Origin: CAVSZB01 sp964420395
GTDB taxonomy: Bacteria; Krumholzibacteriota; Krumholzibacteriia; LZORAL124-64-63
Reading direction: 5' to 3'
NCBI GenBank assembly: GCA_964420395.1
Contig: CAYQTJ010000005.1
Location: 1 to 61,615, forward strand
Length of the DNA stretch: 61,615 bases
The notes under the pieces were generated by a model. It was not told where the DNA came from. It searched no databases and saw nothing but the letters and a program-made list of their open reading frames with translations. Numbering within the stretch: the first letter of the stretch is position 1; each line of letters opens with the position of its first letter. Both the position numbers and the translations under genes were made by a program. This document shows positions 58,409 to 61,615 of this stretch, one piece after another.

Positions 58409-60007
58409 ATGGCCGTGCTGAAGCGCGCACCGCTCTTCGTGCTACCGGTTCTCGCTCTCGGCTTCCTGGCTTCCTGCGGCGACGACAGCAATGATATGAC
58501 GACGTCCCCGGGCGGGGATCGCGATGCCTGGATCGCGTTGGCGCCGGCCAGTCCGACGTCCGTCAGCGACACGCTCCGGTTCGTGGCCTGGGTCACGGAC
58601 CGGCGTCGACCGGTCACGGACGACCTCGTCATTTGGGCCAGCGACCTGGACGGGGAGCTCGGGCGCGGACATCCGGACGCGGACGGGCGCGCCGCCATCA
58701 CAATCCCGGTGCTGAGCCGGGGCGAACACGTGATCAGCCTGGTGGTGGATTTCGGGAGCCTGCCCCGCGAGTGCGACCGGGTCACGCTCTCGCACACCCT
58801 GCCGGCGCGGGTGACCATCAGCAGCGCGACCGTCGCGGTGGACGGCGTGTCCCTCGCCTGGACAGCCAGCGCTGAGCCGACATTCGCCCGCTACGAGGTC
58901 CGGCGCTGGATCGGCGACGGAGCGCCGGACGCCGGCGAGCTGGTGGCCAGCAGAACCGACCCCGCGGCAACGACGGCCGTGGATTCCCTGCCGCCGCTGG
59001 CAGAGGCCGTCCGATACGCCGTCAGTGTGGTCATCGAGAATGGCCTGGCCGCCGCGAGCCGTCCCGTGACCGTCCAGCGGCCCAACGGGCCCGTCCTGGG
59101 CTTCGATCCGTACGACGCGGCGATCCATCCCACTGAGCCGATCGTCTACATCCTGGACCGCTCCCTCAACGGGTCGCGACTCGTGGCGATCAACTACGCG
59201 ACGAAGGAGGTCGTGGGTGACCGCACCTTCGACTGCTTCCTGCAGTACATGGACGTGTGCGACAACGGGCTCGGCGTCGAAGTCTACGTCTCGCGGTACG
59301 ACGACGGGATCTCCGTCCTCGACGCACGCACGCTCGCCGAGATCGTCCACGTGCCGATGGGGCACCCCACGGCGGCGGTTGCCGCCGACGGTCTGGGCCA
59401 CGTCTTCGTCTCGCTGGGGGGCACCGACCACTCGGAACCGCCGGTCCGCAGCTACGCGCGCGGCTCCTGGACCCAGATAAGCGCCGGCGGCACGGAGCGG
59501 TGGATGCGGCTCGAGCACGTGCCGGGCAAGACCGAACTCGTCGGAGTCGCCATGGCCACCTCCCCCGCCCGGCTGTTCCACTACCTCTGCGATGCCGACG
59601 GCCAGATCCTGGCGCAGCAATCCTTGTCCCCGCCGACGGGCGCCTACTGCTCGGCCACGATCCTGCGCGTCGACCCCGCGGGATCCCGCTTCTACACCCA
59701 CATCTGGGGCTCGGTGTATGCCGCCGACGCGACCATGGCGCACCTGGGCCAGCTGCCGCATCCCGCGGGAGCGTACAACGACTTCGCCCATCGCGCGGAT
59801 GGCGCCGTGGTTTTCGTCGCCCATTCGCCGGACGCCGCCGCCCTCACGCTCGACCCGACGACCCTGATCGTGACGGGGCGGATCGCCATGCGGGGCTATC
59901 CGAGGAAGCTGTTCGCCGACGGCGCGTTCCTCATCGGCGTGTCCCGACCCGAGATGTCGTCGGTGGCGGTCTGTGTCGATGTGATACGCCTCCCGGCGAT
60001 CCCATGA
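58409..60007 (+). CDS. Lipoprotein with Ig-like domains and beta-propeller
   Basis: 532 residues. The lipoprotein signal ends LALGFLASC and is followed by GDDSNDMTT, acidic. An Ig/Big-type domain (about 40-130) and a fibronectin-like domain (about 135-225; VSLAWTASAEPTFARYEVRR) precede a YncE/SMP-like beta-propeller (about 230-525; YILDRSLNGSRLVAINYATK, ISVLDARTLAEIVHVPMGHP). The ATG at 58409 lies only two bases after GGAGG; a GTG at 58415 has ideal spacing and may be the true start. Probably anchored at the outer membrane; ligand unknown. Confidence 0.85.
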   Translation: MAVLKRAPLFVLPVLALGFLASCGDDSNDMTTSPGGDRDAWIALAPASPTSVSDTLRFVAWVTDRRRPVTDDLVIWASDLDGELGRGHPDADGRAAITIPVLSRGEHVISLVVDFGSLPRECDRVTLSHTLPARVTISSATVAVDGVSLAWTASAEPTFARYEVRRWIGDGAPDAGELVASRTDPAATTAVDSLPPLAEAVRYAVSVVIENGLAAASRPVTVQRPNGPVLGFDPYDAAIHPTEPIVYILDRSLNGSRLVAINYATKEVVGDRTFDCFLQYMDVCDNGLGVEVYVSRYDDGISVLDARTLAEIVHVPMGHPTAAVAADGLGHVFVSLGGTDHSEPPVRSYARGSWTQISAGGTERWMRLEHVPGKTELVGVAMATSPARLFHYLCDADGQILAQQSLSPPTGAYCSATILRVDPAGSRFYTHIWGSVYAADATMAHLGQLPHPAGAYNDFAHRADGAVVFVAHSPDAAALTLDPTTLIVTGRIAMRGYPRKLFADGAFLIGVSRPEMSSVAVCVDVIRLPAIP

Positions 60008-60063
60008 AATCGCGGCCGGGGCGACTGGTCTGACCGGCGGGCACGGGACGCCACCGCGGCAGC

Positions 60064-60102
60064 GGCGCCGACCCGGGCCGGTCGCCCGTCCGGGCCGGCG
60101 CC
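60064..60102. terminator. Stem-loop between convergent genes
   Basis: GGCGCCG pairs with CGGCGCC at the ends of a 39-base segment with inner complementary GC blocks (CCGGGC...GCCCG). It lies in the 110-base gap between convergent genes. No T-run. Confidence 0.4.
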
Positions 60103-60117
60103 CCGTGCGCCCCTCCG

Positions 60118-61191
60118 CTACGGCCTCGCCTCGTAGACGAGGTTGAACGGCGTCTCGGCGGCGCGACGGAACCGCTTGAACCCCGCGCCCATGACCAGGT
60201 CGCGCATCCGCGCCTCGCCGGCCTGCGCCCCGAGCGCGGGCCCGTCGTGGGCCAGCGACGCCGGCACGCAGATCATGGTCGAGGCCGCGTAGTAGACGCG
60301 CCCGACCGGGTTCAGGTTGTCCTCGACGCGGTCGCCGGCGAACGGCTCGACGATCATCCAGGTGCCGTCCTCGGCCAGGATCTCGCGGACGTGCCGCGCC
60401 GCGCCTTCCGGGTTCCCCATGTCGTGCAGGCTGTCGAAGTTGCAGACCAGATCGAAGTCCTGCCCCGGGAAGTCGGTCGACTCGCCCATGTGGAACCGCA
60501 CCCGGTCGTCCAGCCCCGCCTCCGCCGCGCGCCTACGGGCGGCTTCGACGGAGAGGTGGTGGTAGTCGAAGCCGATGAACCGCGACTTCGGATAGGCCTT
60601 CGCCATGAGGATGGTCGACGACCCGTGCCCGCAGCCGATGTCGGCCACGCGCGCGCCGCGGACGAGCTTCGCCTCCATCCCCTCGAGCGACGGGATCCAC
60701 GACGAGACCAGATGGCCGGCGTAGTTCGGCCGGAAGAACCGCTCCGTCCCCTCGTAGAGGTGGGAGTGGTGATCGCACCAGTCGAGCCCCTCCCCCGTGC
60801 AGAACGCCTCCTGGATGCGCGGCGCCGCGGCGAAGACGGCGGCGGCGATCTGGAACGCGCCGGGCAGGAACACGGTGCTCTGCTCGTCGGCCAGCGCCAG
60901 CGCCTGCTCCGGCGGCAGGGAATAGCGCTGCGTCTTCGGATCGTACGTGACGTATCCGCCGGCCGCCTGGTTCGCGAGCCACTCGCGCACGTACCGCTCG
61001 TGCGTGTCGGTGATCTCGGCCAGCTCCGCGGGCGTCTGCGGGCCGGCGGCCGCCAGCGCGCGGTACAGTCCGAGCTTGTCCCCGATCAGGACGAGAGCGG
61101 CGCTCATCGCCGCGCCGACATCGACGACCGCCTTGTGCATGAACTGGTTCAGCTTCGTCTCATCGACGGCTGCCGTGGCCTTGAGTTCCAT
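60118..61191 (-). CDS. SAM-dependent methyltransferase with N-terminal winged helix (Rv2258c-like)
   Basis: 357 residues, cytoplasmic. An N-terminal winged-helix-like dimerisation domain (about 15-105; SAALVLIGDKLGLYRALAAA, ERYVREWLANQAAGGYVTYD) precedes a class I methyltransferase domain (about 165-355) with motif I VADIGCGHGSST and FDSLHDMGNPEGAAR downstream. This is the layout of Rv2258c-type small-molecule methyltransferases. A promoter-like TAGAAT and a Fur/PerR-like dyad lie upstream. katG ends 268 bases upstream on the same strand. Substrate unknown. Confidence 0.9.
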   Translation of the reverse strand: MELKATAAVDETKLNQFMHKAVVDVGAAMSAALVLIGDKLGLYRALAAAGPQTPAELAEITDTHERYVREWLANQAAGGYVTYDPKTQRYSLPPEQALALADEQSTVFLPGAFQIAAAVFAAAPRIQEAFCTGEGLDWCDHHSHLYEGTERFFRPNYAGHLVSSWIPSLEGMEAKLVRGARVADIGCGHGSSTILMAKAYPKSRFIGFDYHHLSVEAARRRAAEAGLDDRVRFHMGESTDFPGQDFDLVCNFDSLHDMGNPEGAARHVREILAEDGTWMIVEPFAGDRVEDNLNPVGRVYYAASTMICVPASLAHDGPALGAQAGEARMRDLVMGAGFKRFRRAAETPFNLVYEARP

Positions 61192-61265
61192 GGTGTCATC
61201 CCCCTTTGGAAACGGCCGCGTCGCGCCGTGGCGGCGCGGCCAGATGTCCTAGCTACAGAGGGGGA

Positions 61266-61316
61266 ATTCTACGCTATGGCCGACTCCAAGTGACGATGAT
61301 TTTCATTATTGAAATT
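61266..61316 (-). promoter_or_regulatory. TAGAAT -10 and Fur/PerR-like dyad upstream of the methyltransferase gene
   Basis: An AT-rich island contains TAGAAT on the minus strand (61266-61271) and, 25 bases further upstream, TGATTTTCATTATTG (61297-61311), which matches 11 of 15 positions of the Fur core TGATAATNATTATCA and overlaps a dyad TTTCA-TTAT-TGAAA (61302-61315). katG, a typical PerR/Fur-family target, is the neighbour. Evidence is by eye. Confidence 0.35.
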
Positions 61317-61459
61317 GCGCCGTCGCTTCCGGCGCGCGGGACCGCGGCGTTACGCGCGGGGCTGTCGGAAGGCGACTGGCAATCCTGGCAGGCACGACGA
61401 CCATCCGCCCTGTGGACGGACGGGTCGGGCCCCGGCGCCCGACCCGCCCGCGTCCGCGC

Positions 61460-61615
61460 TCAGGCCAGGTCGAAGCGATCGAGGTTCATGACCTTGTTCC
61501 ACGCGGCCACGAAGTCGCGCACGAGCTTCTCCTGCGCGTCGTCGGACGCGTAGACCTCCGCGATCGCCCGGAGCCGGGAGTTCGCGCCGAAGACCAGGTC
61601 GACGCGGGTGCCGGT
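61460..61615 (-). CDS. katG: Catalase-peroxidase KatG, C-terminal end (start outside window)
   Basis: The last 51 residues before the stop read TGTRVDLVFGANSRLRAIAE, then VYASDDAQEKLVRDFVAAWN and KVMNLDRFDLA, an unmistakable KatG C-terminus. KatG is a haem enzyme that removes hydrogen peroxide by catalase and peroxidase reactions; the active-site residues lie in the N-terminal half, outside the window. The stop TGA is at 61460-61462. The gene reads toward the methyltransferase gene on the same strand. Confidence 0.95.
   Translation of the reverse strand, partial: TGTRVDLVFGANSRLRAIAEVYASDDAQEKLVRDFVAAWNKVMNLDRFDLA

Overview
The window is a GC-rich (roughly two thirds G+C by eye) bacterial chromosome segment with about 53 genes, two of them cut by the window ends. 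No rRNA, tRNA, CRISPR array, insertion sequence, integrase or phage gene was seen. Four secreted proteins end in an FlgD-like/type IX-style module opening with PNPFNP, many short lipoproteins carry acidic residues just after the lipobox cysteine, several PorT-like outer-membrane barrels are present, and calcium-loop DCNGNG-type repeats occur. Together these suggest an uncultured member of the FCB superphylum (Eisenbacteria/Krumholzibacteriota-like). That placement is inference from protein style; no marker gene was compared.

Left part (1-16 kb): the tail of a methyl-accepting chemotaxis protein, then a translationally coupled pair (GAF-PP2C phosphatase and a membrane Ser/Thr kinase with TPRs), a small DUF2007-like gene and its decayed copy about 1.4 kb away, a DUF4382 lipoprotein, a KAS III enzyme overlapping an exported ankyrin/metallo-beta-lactamase fusion, an NTF2-like/alpha-beta hydrolase fusion, an AgmX/PglI-like protein, and a TldE/TldD pair in which TldD carries a Tat signal.

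Middle (15-29 kb): two polytopic glycosyltransferase-type membrane proteins, an RRM protein with a strong intrinsic terminator and a three-hairpin upstream region, a beta-helix secreted protein, a CHRD-domain remnant, a cysteine-synthase-like enzyme, an Asp/Glu racemase, a zinc-ribbon protein, an SGNH-like lipoprotein, a DUF4197 lipoprotein and a histone H1-like DNA-binding protein.

Secretion-rich part (28-42 kb): a 1397-residue secreted protein with a degenerate metalloprotease motif, a VWA/beta-propeller protein, a two-gene unit sharing a short repeated module, two outer-membrane barrels and an aspartyl protease with a PDZ domain.

Right part (41-61.6 kb): a PadR-controlled membrane operon with a clear overlapping promoter/operator, a four-gene operon around a CPBP protease, small membrane proteins, methyltransferases, a metallo-beta-lactamase-fold protein that has lost its metal ligands, a seven-repeat beta-propeller lipoprotein (7 x 183 bp) coupled to a 31-residue peptide, LRR and FG-GAP proteins, and the 3' end of katG.

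Much of the coding capacity is exported: lipoproteins, beta-helices, propellers, LRRs and barrels, consistent with an elaborate cell surface. Three otherwise unrelated exported proteins end in the same short tail (S-W-G-x-L-K), the most unusual pattern I found. I did not find one self-contained new system; I report separate leads with their evidence.
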